A program made the position numbers and the translations under genes. Positions 51,648-61,022 of a stretch of DNA of 64,000 bases are shown piece by piece (positions within the stretch are counted from its first letter, which is position 1; each line of letters begins with the position of its first letter). The DNA lies in the NCBI RefSeq assembly GCF_014230465.1, contig NZ_JAAXCY010000002.1, forward strand, positions 434,001 through 498,000, written 5' to 3'. The notes beneath the pieces are model-generated. The model did not search any database. It saw nothing but the letters and a program-made list of their open reading frames with translations, and was not told the origin of the DNA. Origin of the DNA: Pseudomonas cremoris. GTDB lineage: Bacteria; Pseudomonadota; Gammaproteobacteria; Pseudomonadales; Pseudomonadaceae.

Positions 51648-53018
51648 TCACCGCGCCAGCATAAACGTCTCATACTCCAAATCTTCCAGCGTCGACGACA
51701 ACCGCGCCAGTCCCAGCAACACACACACCAGCAGCGACAACGTAAACCCATACCCAAAGAAACTCGGCCCCAGGTGCATGCTGAGCAGTGTCAGGGCGCC
51801 GTTGAGTACGGCGAACAGTACGCACAGTTCCAGCACGACGCGGCGTTTGTCGAGGTAGAAGAAGACGTTGAGCAATGCCATGAACACCACCTGGATGCTC
51901 ACGCCGATCAGGTCGATGTAGAACAGGGGCAGGTAGTAGCTGGAGATGCCGATCCATTCCAGCAGGCGCGGTGCGAAGAGGAACAGCAGCACCACGGTGA
52001 GGCCCTGGACCTTGCAGATTTCCAGCAGGCCTTGGCGGATCGATAGGGTCATTTCGGTTTTCAGCGAGCCGATGTGCTGCAAGGTTTCGCCGTCGCGAAT
52101 GGCGCGGAACAGTCGGTCGTACCATTCGGCAAAGTCGGTCTCGATACGCACCAGGAACACGGCCATGCCAGGGATGATCGCCAGGTAGGCGATGAAGATG
52201 GGCATGTCGTACAGGATCGAGGCGCGCAGCGGGCCGATGACGGCGTTGGAGGTGCCCGGGTTGAACCAGAACAGGATCTTGTCGACCCAGATGCCGAAGT
52301 TGTAGAAGAACCCGGTCACCAGCAGGCTAAGGAAGACGTTGCGACGATTGAGGAAATCGAAGGCAATCATCTTCTCGGCACGGTATTCGCGCAGGATGTC
52401 GTACAGGTACAGGAACAGCAGGCTACCGTGCCCGATCAGCAATGCCAGCAACAGGCCGGGCATCTTCAGGAAGCTCAGCGCGTAGGCGCTTGCGACCATC
52501 AGCGCGTAGCCCACCACCATGACCATGAGGATGCGGTTATATTTTTTCATCCCCGACAGGAAGATGATCACCAGCCACAGGTTGCACAGCACCACGAAGT
52601 TCGACAGCACCAGCACGCGGTAGATCAGCGGCTGATCGAACAGCAGCGCCAACACAATGACCCCCAGCACGCCGGCGCCAATGGTGACCAGCAGCAACAC
52701 GCCCAACAGGTTGGGCAGGATCTGCTCGTACTTGTGTTCAAACAATTGGTCGGACACAAACCGGGTGAAGAACAATTGCAGGCCACCCGTCAGGATCAAC
52801 GAGCTGGCCATCAGGTACGTCACCGTGACCAGGAACTGCCCCACCAGTGAGTTGGGCAACAACAGGCCCAAGCTGATGATGCCCACCAGCATCACGCTGA
52901 TGATCGACAGCACCCACGGCCCGGAGCTGATCAAGCCGGCGTACACATACGCGTGCAGGGTAGCGGTGTATGAGTCGCGCGAGAGGATCTTGCGCAGTTC
53001 GAAGCCAATACCGGCCAT
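51648..53018 (-). CDS. pelG: Pel exopolysaccharide exporter PelG
   Basis: 456-residue inner-membrane protein with about 12 TM segments. MAGIGFELRKILSRDSYTAT is the conserved start of PelG, a polysaccharide-transporter (MATE/Wzx-like) protein. In Pseudomonas aeruginosa it works with PelD, PelE and PelF in a synthase complex that moves the Pel polymer across the inner membrane. It is the last operon gene and begins right at the pelF stop. No damage was seen. Confidence 0.95.
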   Translation of the reverse strand: MAGIGFELRKILSRDSYTATLHAYVYAGLISSGPWVLSIISVMLVGIISLGLLLPNSLVGQFLVTVTYLMASSLILTGGLQLFFTRFVSDQLFEHKYEQILPNLLGVLLLVTIGAGVLGVIVLALLFDQPLIYRVLVLSNFVVLCNLWLVIIFLSGMKKYNRILMVMVVGYALMVASAYALSFLKMPGLLLALLIGHGSLLFLYLYDILREYRAEKMIAFDFLNRRNVFLSLLVTGFFYNFGIWVDKILFWFNPGTSNAVIGPLRASILYDMPIFIAYLAIIPGMAVFLVRIETDFAEWYDRLFRAIRDGETLQHIGSLKTEMTLSIRQGLLEICKVQGLTVVLLFLFAPRLLEWIGISSYYLPLFYIDLIGVSIQVVFMALLNVFFYLDKRRVVLELCVLFAVLNGALTLLSMHLGPSFFGYGFTLSLLVCVLLGLARLSSTLEDLEYETFMLAR

Positions 53019-54533
53019 TTAATTGTTCTCCATGGCTGCTTGGTACAGGTCGCGATAGCGCTGCAGCATCAAGGCTTCGGTGTAGTAACGGTTGACCCGC
53101 AACAAGCCGCTGGCCTGTGCAGCCTTCCAGCGCTCGGGGCTGCGCAGCAGTTCGAGGATGGCGGCGGAGGTGGCTTGTGGGTCGGCAATCGCCACCACCT
53201 TGCCTGCAACGCCCAGGTCGCGGTCTTCGGCGCTGCCGCCTTCGATCAATTCGCGGCACGAGCCGACGTCGCTGCTGATGACCGGCGTACCGGCGGCCCA
53301 AGCTTCGAGGATCACCAGGGGTTGTGCCTCGCTGATCGAGGTCAGCACCATCAGGCCCAGTTTCGGCAGGATGTCCTGGATGCGTTGGAAGCCCAGGAAG
53401 TGCACCCGGCCTTCAAGCCCAAGGCTCGCCATCAAGCTGCGGCATTCGCTGACGTATTCCGGGTCTTCCTCTTCCGGACCGACAATCCAGCCCTCGGCGT
53501 GCGGCATGGCGCTGATCACGCCGCGCATGGCGCGCAGGAAGGTTTTCACGTCTTTGATCGGCACCACACGCCCGATCAATCCGACCACGGGCGCGATGCC
53601 CGGCTCGCGGGTTTCCATGGCGCTGGCCCACTGCGACAGGTCGATGCCGTTGGCGATCAACTGCGTGCGAGCGGGGTCGGCACCGTCTTTGATCTGGCGC
53701 TGACGGTTGCCGTCATACAAGGCAATGATGTTGTCGGCACTGTTGTAGGCCAACTGGCCGATCCGTTCGAAGTAGCGCACCCACAGGGTACGGATATACC
53801 CCGAGCCACCGTCGAGGCTGCGGTTCAGCGCCTGGCCGGAGCTTTCGGCGATCCACGTGGCCTGGGCCAGGTCGATCTTGCGTTCCTTGGTGTAGATGCC
53901 GTGTTCGCTCAGCAGGTACGTGCACTTCCAGCGATGCTTGAGGATACACCCCAGCAGCCCGGCGTAACCGGTGGAAATCGAGTGCAACACCCGCGCTGGC
54001 GGCATCTTGCGTGAGGCTTCGGCGAGCATCAGCAAAGGCGACTGCAGCGAGCGCAGGGTCCAGAAATAGTTGACGAAAGAAGGGTCGGCGCAGTGCTGGC
54101 GGTAACCTTCGCTGAGGGTTTCCCAACTGGCGCGGCTGCGCAGTACGTCGTCGAGGGTCATGTGGCCCTCGGCGATGCAATTGAGCATGCGCTCACCCAG
54201 TTCCCGCTCGGGCTGGTCCGGGTGATGCAAAAAGCGATACAGGTCGGCCAGCTGTTGCGGGTCGGCATCACGCGGCGTGCCGCGGGTGTCGGTGGGGTGT
54301 GTCGCGTCTTCGAGGAACACTTCCTCGATGTGCAATACGTTCGCCGGGATTTCGTAGCGCCGCGAGGTATAGGCCGAGCGCTGGCCGCCGATGAACATCA
54401 CCGAAAAGGTCAGTTCCGGCAGGCCGAGGATCATCTGGTGAATCCAGCTCGATACGCCGCCACGCACGTACGGCCAGGTGCCTTCCAGCAACAGGCAGAT
54501 ATCGGCCGTCGGTGTCGCTTCCTTATGATTCAT
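53019..54533 (-). CDS. pelF: Pel glycosyltransferase PelF
   Basis: 504-residue cytosolic GT4 glycosyltransferase that polymerises Pel. ADICLLLEGTWPYVRGGVSS is the PelF-specific start. The GT-B core has VVGLIGRVVPIKDVKTFLRA and the E-x7-E pair in SEAQPLVILEAWAAGTPV. In P. aeruginosa Pel is rich in partly de-acetylated GalNAc and GlcNAc. Its start overlaps the pelE stop by 11 bp. Confidence 0.96.
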   Translation of the reverse strand: MNHKEATPTADICLLLEGTWPYVRGGVSSWIHQMILGLPELTFSVMFIGGQRSAYTSRRYEIPANVLHIEEVFLEDATHPTDTRGTPRDADPQQLADLYRFLHHPDQPERELGERMLNCIAEGHMTLDDVLRSRASWETLSEGYRQHCADPSFVNYFWTLRSLQSPLLMLAEASRKMPPARVLHSISTGYAGLLGCILKHRWKCTYLLSEHGIYTKERKIDLAQATWIAESSGQALNRSLDGGSGYIRTLWVRYFERIGQLAYNSADNIIALYDGNRQRQIKDGADPARTQLIANGIDLSQWASAMETREPGIAPVVGLIGRVVPIKDVKTFLRAMRGVISAMPHAEGWIVGPEEEDPEYVSECRSLMASLGLEGRVHFLGFQRIQDILPKLGLMVLTSISEAQPLVILEAWAAGTPVISSDVGSCRELIEGGSAEDRDLGVAGKVVAIADPQATSAAILELLRSPERWKAAQASGLLRVNRYYTEALMLQRYRDLYQAAMENN

Positions 54534-55518
54534 TCCAGCTCCTCACCAACTCAGCGAAGGGTGGCCGCTGGCGGGTTTTTTCCGGAAGGCTGGCGAGCAA
54601 CCCGGGAATTTCGTGATAGCGACCCGACTCAAAGGCCAGTTCGGCATGGAAGGGCAGCAATTGCGCAGCACCAAGACCGTTTCTCTCCGCTTCGTGCAGG
54701 AGGGCTTCGGCTCGCTCATTCTCACCGCGCTCCAAGGCAATACGGCCCGCCAGCAACAACAACTCACCGCCCTCGCCCGCCGCCAGGCCCTGCTCGGCGT
54801 GTTCACTGGCTTGGTTCAACACGTGCTCAAGCACACTGCCTTGGGCAAGGCCCAGGTAGGCCAACTCCCAATACCAGCGCGCCAACATGCTGTGCACCGG
54901 GCCCGCGGCTCGCGGGCTGACGCCGGCCAATTGTTCGAGGGCCATCTGGATGTGCAGGTTGATGTCGCTTTCCTGCTTGTCGAGCATCGAGTACGCCAAG
55001 AGGCGCACGTCATCGCTGGGGTCACCCAAGGCCAACTTGAGGATGGGCACGGCGTCCTTGCCCGGCATGCGTCGAGTTGCCAACAAAGCGGCCAGACGTT
55101 GATCGGGGTTCGGCGCGTGACGCAGCACATCCTGCAAACCGCCGTCGGCGAAGATCGGCGTGCGGGTCTGGGCCTGCGCGCGGAACGGCAGGTCTGGGAT
55201 GCCAACGGCCTGCCAGGCTTGCTGGTCGCGTTTGCGCGGCAGGTACAGCGCCGGGAAGATCGACGCCACCACGCCCAGGGTACCGATGACCGGCACGAAG
55301 AACGCCAGGCTGAAAATGAACAACGGGCTCCACGGCAGCGGCGCACGGTAGCGCGCCGGCAGCAACAGCCAGACCGCGCCGCTGAGCATCACGCAGGCGA
55401 GGCCGTGACTGAAGGTGAACACCAACAGTTGGTGCAACTGCGGCGCGTCGAGCCACAAACTGGCCCAACTGCCCGCCTCTAGCAACACGGCGCCGCTAAA
55501 CAGCCACTTGCTGATCAT
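54523..55518 (-). CDS. pelE: Pel biosynthesis protein PelE
   Basis: 331 residues. Two or three N-terminal TM segments (KWLFSGAVLLEAGSWASLWL, LLVFTFSHGLACVMLSGAVW, FSLAFFVPVIGTLGVVASIF) precede a cytosolic helical repeat domain of TPR/HEAT type (LALGDPSDDVRLLAYSMLDK, AAGEGGELLLLAGRIALERG). It joins PelD and PelG in the inner-membrane complex. It overlaps the pelD stop by 23 bp. Confidence 0.93.
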   Translation of the reverse strand: MISKWLFSGAVLLEAGSWASLWLDAPQLHQLLVFTFSHGLACVMLSGAVWLLLPARYRAPLPWSPLFIFSLAFFVPVIGTLGVVASIFPALYLPRKRDQQAWQAVGIPDLPFRAQAQTRTPIFADGGLQDVLRHAPNPDQRLAALLATRRMPGKDAVPILKLALGDPSDDVRLLAYSMLDKQESDINLHIQMALEQLAGVSPRAAGPVHSMLARWYWELAYLGLAQGSVLEHVLNQASEHAEQGLAAGEGGELLLLAGRIALERGENERAEALLHEAERNGLGAAQLLPFHAELAFESGRYHEIPGLLASLPEKTRQRPPFAELVRSWNES

Positions 55519-56863
55519 TCAGGCCACACTCGTTGTAAAGGAAGTTACGCAGCCCGTTGCGATCACAGCCAGGCTCCAGGTTGAAAGGCATGACCCGCAC
55601 ACCCAGGCTGTCCAAATCGGTGTCGATGCCAAAGTGTTCGTGCAACAACAGGCCGATACGCGCGAGGTAGCCTTGGGTGCCTTCCGGACTGGTCAACGGC
55701 AACAACACCAACAGCAGATGGTGGTCGCGGTTGTTGCGCACCGGCAGGTGCAGGTCCAGGCCACGCTGGCTGCGCTCCATCAAGCGCGACAGTTCGTCGT
55801 TGGCACGCGTCATCTCGAACGCGAACAACCCGGCCGGCAAGGTGTGCTGTTCCACATCCACCAGCGAACGCTTGAGCTGCAACGTGAATTGCTGGGCATC
55901 CGCATCGGGCAGGCTCAGCACTTGCGGATCGCGGCGCAGCAGATCGGCGATGTGGCCGGCCAGCAGCGACAAGAGGCTCAACGTGCGGTCCTGGAACGCG
56001 AAGAACGGCATCTGCCGCACCGCCAGGATCGCCAGCAAACGCCCTTCCGCGTCGATCAGCGGGATACAGGCCTGCAACGATGAGAACTGCGCGGAGTTAC
56101 CCGAGTCGATCAGTTCCTGACGCACGCTGACCAGCTCGCCACGCTCCAGGCACAGCTTGATCAAACCGTCGTCGGTGCCCAATGGGCCCATGACGCCGAT
56201 CATGGCCAAGGCCTGCGGCAGAACATTCTTTTCGCTCTCGTCGACGCGGTACAGCCCCGCCACGCGCAAGGCGCCGTACTGTCCCAGCATCGCCACGATC
56301 GGTTCTGCCAGTTCGTTCAGCGCATCGCCTTCGACCGACATGCCGCGCAGTTTTTCTCGCAGCCCCAGCAAGGAGCTGCGCAGGCTCTGGTCGCTGCCGG
56401 CGACACGTTGCTCCAACAGGTCGTGAGACACCCGCAAGATCTGGTGGGCACGGGTGAATTCGTCGAGACGGTACTGACGGTATTCGTTGGCCATCTGCAG
56501 ACGCTCCAGACGGCGCACCCACAAGTCGCGAACCTCACCGACCAGCATCCCGCACACCAGCACACCCACGATGAAAGACGGCTCCAGCTGGGTGTAACCC
56601 TCATGCCCGCTGTAGCGCAGCGCGAACAACGCGGCCACTAGCAAAGCGGCGCTGAACAGACCGCGCACAAAACCGTAACGCACACCCAACAGCAGCGGCG
56701 CCAGAATCGGCCAGGGGAAACCACCGTGCATCTGCAACGGGTCTTCAGGGGTCAGCCAGAAGCCAAGACCAATGGCCAACCCCGTCACCAGAAGCGTTTC
56801 CAGCCAAGACACCGGCCCGCTGGCGCGAGGCGCCAGGCTGTAATCCATGTGTGGAGAATTCAT
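55496..56863 (-). CDS. pelD: c-di-GMP receptor PelD
   Basis: 455 residues. Four N-terminal TM segments are followed by a short coiled coil, a GAF domain and a degenerate GGDEF domain. The inhibitory-site motif RGLD falls at Arg367-Asp370 and a further Arg at 402, the same numbers as the c-di-GMP contacts reported for P. aeruginosa PelD. This exact match supports ATG 56863 over GTG 56872. Binding of c-di-GMP switches Pel production on. The synthase GGDEF motif itself is absent. Confidence 0.95.
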   Translation of the reverse strand: MNSPHMDYSLAPRASGPVSWLETLLVTGLAIGLGFWLTPEDPLQMHGGFPWPILAPLLLGVRYGFVRGLFSAALLVAALFALRYSGHEGYTQLEPSFIVGVLVCGMLVGEVRDLWVRRLERLQMANEYRQYRLDEFTRAHQILRVSHDLLEQRVAGSDQSLRSSLLGLREKLRGMSVEGDALNELAEPIVAMLGQYGALRVAGLYRVDESEKNVLPQALAMIGVMGPLGTDDGLIKLCLERGELVSVRQELIDSGNSAQFSSLQACIPLIDAEGRLLAILAVRQMPFFAFQDRTLSLLSLLAGHIADLLRRDPQVLSLPDADAQQFTLQLKRSLVDVEQHTLPAGLFAFEMTRANDELSRLMERSQRGLDLHLPVRNNRDHHLLLVLLPLTSPEGTQGYLARIGLLLHEHFGIDTDLDSLGVRVMPFNLEPGCDRNGLRNFLYNECGLNDQQVAV

Positions 56864-56868
56864 TGCGT

Positions 56869-57387
56869 TCACTCGAACCGAAGGGCGCCAACAAGCTTGT
56901 CGATAACCGTCTGAGCATTGCCCGCCAGGCTTTCACGGGACCAGCCGGCGCGCGCGCCACTTTTGCTCCAGAGCACGCGACCGCTGTTGGCTTCCAATAC
57001 CCGCAGGCTGATGCCGACTGCCGGCTCGCCGTCCAGGCCGTTCTTGTACTGCCACTCTTCCACGCTACCGGCCACCACGTAATCGAGCTTCTGCTCACGT
57101 GCCCATTCAAGGGCGCCGTTCAGGCGCTCGTTGTCGTCCATCAGCGCTTGCTCGCCCTGGGTGCTGGTTGGGTACACGCGCGGTTGCAGGCCGTGGCTGC
57201 TGAGCACACTGAGCAGAATCTGCTCGCTGCGCTCACCGGCTTGCGGGGTCTGGGAATAGTTGACCATCGGCACGATGCCCCACTGCGCGTTGCGCGGCAG
57301 GTTCGGGCTGTTTTCACTGGTGAAGCTTGAGCAACCGGCGACGAACAGTACTGTCAGAGCCAAGCTCAGGTTACGAATTGCTTGCAT
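56869..57387 (-). CDS. pelC: Outer-membrane lipoprotein PelC
   Basis: 172 residues. The signal peptide MQAIRNLSLALTVLFVAG is followed by the lipobox Cys (VAGC). The mature domain (WGIVPMVNYSQTPQAGERSE, VAGSVEEWQYKNGLDGEPAV) matches PelC, which forms a dodecameric ring at the inner face of the outer membrane and guides the cationic polymer to the PelB pore. It lies 26 bp after pelB. Confidence 0.95.
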   Translation of the reverse strand: MQAIRNLSLALTVLFVAGCSSFTSENSPNLPRNAQWGIVPMVNYSQTPQAGERSEQILLSVLSSHGLQPRVYPTSTQGEQALMDDNERLNGALEWAREQKLDYVVAGSVEEWQYKNGLDGEPAVGISLRVLEANSGRVLWSKSGARAGWSRESLAGNAQTVIDKLVGALRFE

Positions 57388-57413
57388 AGGTTTTTCTCCC
57401 GTAGATTCTGTAA

Positions 57414-60400
57414 TCAGCGCCCGAAACGCACGCCGTAGCTCATACCCAGTGTGCCGCCGGACTTGCCATCCCCGCCCTGTGGCGCAGATTGGTAACCGAA
57501 GGTGAGGGCCAGTTCGTCATCACCCAGCACTTCGAAGCCGACCCCGGTGTTGATGCCGTAGTTAAAGGTTTGGTCCGTCCATTGCCAGCCTGCCGTCATG
57601 TCCACCAACCAGGTGTATTGCGGCTTGCTGCGCACCAGGGCGCCCGGTATGCCACGACGCCAGGTGGTGCCGACGTAGAGTTGGCCGTAGCGGCTTTGCA
57701 ACAGGTCGCCAGCGGTAACGGTTTCCACGTCGAGCGGGTCCGGCAGGTTAGTGTCCGGGTCAATCGACTGAGGCGTGATCTTGATCGGGCCACCATTACG
57801 ACTGGAGAGGTAGTCCAGGTCACGATCCTTCACGTTGTTCTTCTGGTAATCCACACCGCTGCGCACGGTCCAGTTAGGCCCGGCGAATTCCAGCGTGTGG
57901 TTCAACTCCAGCTTCACGGCCTGACCGGTGCCCAGGGAATCCCCGGCACGGGTCGAGAACGAGCGCTGCGCCACTTCCCAGCTCAACTGGTCGCGTGCGG
58001 TCAAACCATGACGCCCACCGACCCAGGCCCGGTCCTGCTCGCCAAAGGCGCGCATGTAGCCGCTGTCATCGCTCTTGCGATGCCAGTCCAGGCCGGTCTC
58101 GATCTGGTGGCTGGAACCCAGTTGCCACATACGTGACAGGCCCAAGCCGTTGCGGTCGTCGTCCTTGCGCTGGCTGGTATCGGCAAATAATTTCCAACTG
58201 CCGTTTTCCACCGAGCGAACCAGGGTCAGGGCTGCGTTGCTCTCGTCACCGATTTTCGATGAGATCACATCGTCGCCTTTGTAGTTACCGTGTTCCACTT
58301 CAAGGTCCGCGTACCATTTGTCACCCAGGTTATGGGCGATTTCCAGGCGCGGCGAATCAAACGAGAGGCCACCAAAGTCTTGCTTCTGATACGACAACAG
58401 CGCGCCTTGCGGTGTGCTTTCGTGAATCTCCACGGCCTGGCGACGCAGTTGCTCGCGCACCGCCTCTGGCTGGTCGTCACCGAGTGCAGACAGGTTGGTT
58501 TCCAGGGCCTCGTTGTTACGTCCCAAACGGCTGAGTGCCTGGGCACGTTGCGCCGGGTTCAAGTCGCTGCTGGCCAACAGGGTTTCGACCTGGGCTTTAT
58601 TGCGGCTGCGCAGGGCTTCCTGGATCTGCTCGTAACGGTCGACCTTGATGCCTTGGGTACGCGCCCAGGCCAGCCAGTCATCTTTCTGTGCTTGCTGGTT
58701 GGTTGCATCCAGGCGAGCGACCAGGCGTTCGAACCACAGTTGCTTCATCGACGGCGAACCGTCTTTCCACTTCAGCAGTTCTTGCTGGGCTTTTTGCGGC
58801 GAGTAGCTGCTGGACATCAAGCGCAGCCAGATCGCGTAGCGCTGCGACGACGGTTGCAGGTTCTCGGCCTCAGGGCTGCGCAGCAACTTCAAGCGCAAAC
58901 GCTGAGCGGCGTCCTGGTAGCCGGAGGTATCCAATGCGTCGGCATACGCGGCCTGCACCAGCCAGTCGTTCGGGCTGAGCTTGAGGTACATGCGATACCA
59001 GGCCAACGCCTCGGTATCACGCCCCAATAGTTGGCTGGCACTGGCGAACGGCAGCCACAGCAGGCGGTCTTCCCGTGCGTAGGGGCGCCATTTGGCCAGC
59101 AACGGCTTGAGCTTCGCCGTATCGGCCTGGTCGACGTACAGCCAGGTCAGGCGCTCGCGAAACAGGTTGTCATCGGGGAACCGCGACAGCCCCAGCAGAT
59201 ACAAACGCTCGGCCTCGGTGGTGTCGCCCTGCTCCACCGCCAACGCGCCGCGCACCGCCAGAACCTGGGCTTGCTCGTAGGCATCCGGGTATTTCTTGGC
59301 GTCTTCCAACAAGGCGACGACCTGGTCCCACTCCTGCAGTTCCTGAGCCAGTTGCAGCGCTTCGACCAACCGCTGCGGGTCTTGGGCGCGGTGCCAACTG
59401 TCAACCATCAGCTTCAGGGCGCGCTGCGGGTCACTGGTGCGATACAGGGTGATCAACTGGCTCTCATCGCCACTGGTCAGCTTGCCGTTAAGGGACAGCA
59501 GCTTCTCCAGCGAGACGCGCAAGTCTTCATCACGCTCCAGGTCCCAAGCGAGGGCCGCGCGGGTGCGCCAGTATTCCGGGTCATCAATGGCAGGGTTATC
59601 CGACTTCACCACTTCCCAAGCGGCTTGCTCATCAAACAGCTTCATTTCGGTGCTGGCCCAATCGACCAGTTCTTCGGTGGTCAGCTTGTAGCTTTTTGCA
59701 TAGTCCTTGTAGACCTTGCCCTTGGCCGCGAATTGCCCGGTGTTTTCCAGGTTTTGCAGCAGGCGTGTCCAGGCCAGACGATGCGACGGGTATTTACGCA
59801 AGTAGCCGCGCAACCAGGCTTCGGCTTCGACGGGGGTACCGCGCGATTCGTGACCGTAGATCAACGCATCCAGTTCGATGTTCGTGAGCGCACGCTGTTG
59901 CATGATCTCGGCGAGCAGCGGGATCGAGCGGTCAAAGTCGAATTGCTGGCTGGCGAGACGCCAGGCATGTTCGCGGGTTTTCGGGTCTTCCTTGAGCTTG
60001 AGCAAGCGGATCCAGTAGCTCAGCGCCGCTTCGTTGTCGCCGCGCCATTCACCGAGCTTGGCCATTTGCTCGAGCAATTCGGTGTCATCCGGGTAATCGA
60101 CCACCAGTTCCTGGCCGGTCTCCCACGCACCCGCCAGGTCATTGATGGCCAGGCGTACCTGGAACTCCTTCACGAGGATTTTGCGGTTGTCGGGCTCCAG
60201 GTCATGCCACTGCTGGAGCACACGCTGGGCAAGCTCAAATTGCTTGGTCGCAACGGCGATATCAACGCCCTGCTCCAGCCATGCCACATCGGTTTTTGCG
60301 TTCGTCAGCGTGGGCAATTCGTCAGCCAACACCTTAGCGGCCTGCTCGTCACGGCCGGCCGAAAGCAGGCTATTGAACGCCAGCTGCGCGTACTCGCGCT

Positions 60401-61022
60401 GCTCGCCTGGCTGCTGGGCGTCACGCTTGAGTTGCAGGTAGATGTCGGCCGCACGTGCCGGTTGCTCACCCGCTAGGTACCACTGCGCTGCCGATTTAAG
60501 GGCCTCGGTATGTTGCGCCGGGTCACGCCCTGCGATTTCTTCGAACACCGTGGCGGCAAACGCCGGCGCCTGCAGGGTTAGCGCCAGCTTGGCCAGGCTT
60601 TGCAGTTGGGCCACCGGCAACTTGCGATGATCAAAGCTTTGCAAACGCTCGACCAGCGCATGCTGCGCGATCAGATCGTTGCCATTGGCGGCGATCAGCG
60701 CGTCCAGTTCCAGGCGGTAGTAGGCCTGGATCTCCGGCTGCGGCTTGGGCCAGGCATCCACGTGCTCACGTGCCTTGGCGTAGTCACCCAGGCGAATCAG
60801 CAAGTCGACCAATTGCAGGCGCAAGCGGTCGTCCTCGGGGTGCGCTGTCAGCAACAGCTCGGCGTAGTTGGCAGATACCGCATCGGGCTCGCGCCCGTCG
60901 GGCTGGAACACTTCTTCACGCTGGAAGGTCGCCCACAGCAAACCTCCCACGGCAACCGCGACTACCGCCAGTGCCCAAGGATTGAGCAGGCGGTTATTTT
61001 TAGTTGCAGAGGAGTTGACCAT
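57414..61022 (-). CDS. pelB: Pel outer-membrane porin and TPR scaffold PelB
   Basis: 1202 residues, close to the P. aeruginosa length. An N-terminal TM anchor (LNPWALAVVAVAVGGLLWAT) precedes a very long TPR region (to about residue 850) and a C-terminal beta-barrel of alternating strands ending GTLGMSYGVRFGR with the terminal aromatic/Arg type typical of outer-membrane porins. The TPR part binds PelA in the periplasm. It overlaps the pelA stop by 23 bp. Confidence 0.96.
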   Translation of the reverse strand: MVNSSATKNNRLLNPWALAVVAVAVGGLLWATFQREEVFQPDGREPDAVSANYAELLLTAHPEDDRLRLQLVDLLIRLGDYAKAREHVDAWPKPQPEIQAYYRLELDALIAANGNDLIAQHALVERLQSFDHRKLPVAQLQSLAKLALTLQAPAFAATVFEEIAGRDPAQHTEALKSAAQWYLAGEQPARAADIYLQLKRDAQQPGEQREYAQLAFNSLLSAGRDEQAAKVLADELPTLTNAKTDVAWLEQGVDIAVATKQFELAQRVLQQWHDLEPDNRKILVKEFQVRLAINDLAGAWETGQELVVDYPDDTELLEQMAKLGEWRGDNEAALSYWIRLLKLKEDPKTREHAWRLASQQFDFDRSIPLLAEIMQQRALTNIELDALIYGHESRGTPVEAEAWLRGYLRKYPSHRLAWTRLLQNLENTGQFAAKGKVYKDYAKSYKLTTEELVDWASTEMKLFDEQAAWEVVKSDNPAIDDPEYWRTRAALAWDLERDEDLRVSLEKLLSLNGKLTSGDESQLITLYRTSDPQRALKLMVDSWHRAQDPQRLVEALQLAQELQEWDQVVALLEDAKKYPDAYEQAQVLAVRGALAVEQGDTTEAERLYLLGLSRFPDDNLFRERLTWLYVDQADTAKLKPLLAKWRPYAREDRLLWLPFASASQLLGRDTEALAWYRMYLKLSPNDWLVQAAYADALDTSGYQDAAQRLRLKLLRSPEAENLQPSSQRYAIWLRLMSSSYSPQKAQQELLKWKDGSPSMKQLWFERLVARLDATNQQAQKDDWLAWARTQGIKVDRYEQIQEALRSRNKAQVETLLASSDLNPAQRAQALSRLGRNNEALETNLSALGDDQPEAVREQLRRQAVEIHESTPQGALLSYQKQDFGGLSFDSPRLEIAHNLGDKWYADLEVEHGNYKGDDVISSKIGDESNAALTLVRSVENGSWKLFADTSQRKDDDRNGLGLSRMWQLGSSHQIETGLDWHRKSDDSGYMRAFGEQDRAWVGGRHGLTARDQLSWEVAQRSFSTRAGDSLGTGQAVKLELNHTLEFAGPNWTVRSGVDYQKNNVKDRDLDYLSSRNGGPIKITPQSIDPDTNLPDPLDVETVTAGDLLQSRYGQLYVGTTWRRGIPGALVRSKPQYTWLVDMTAGWQWTDQTFNYGINTGVGFEVLGDDELALTFGYQSAPQGGDGKSGGTLGMSYGVRFGR

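Noticed and set aside
59031..60476. 481-codon frame opposite pelB
   Set aside because: Antisense shadow; pelB is unbroken and convincing.
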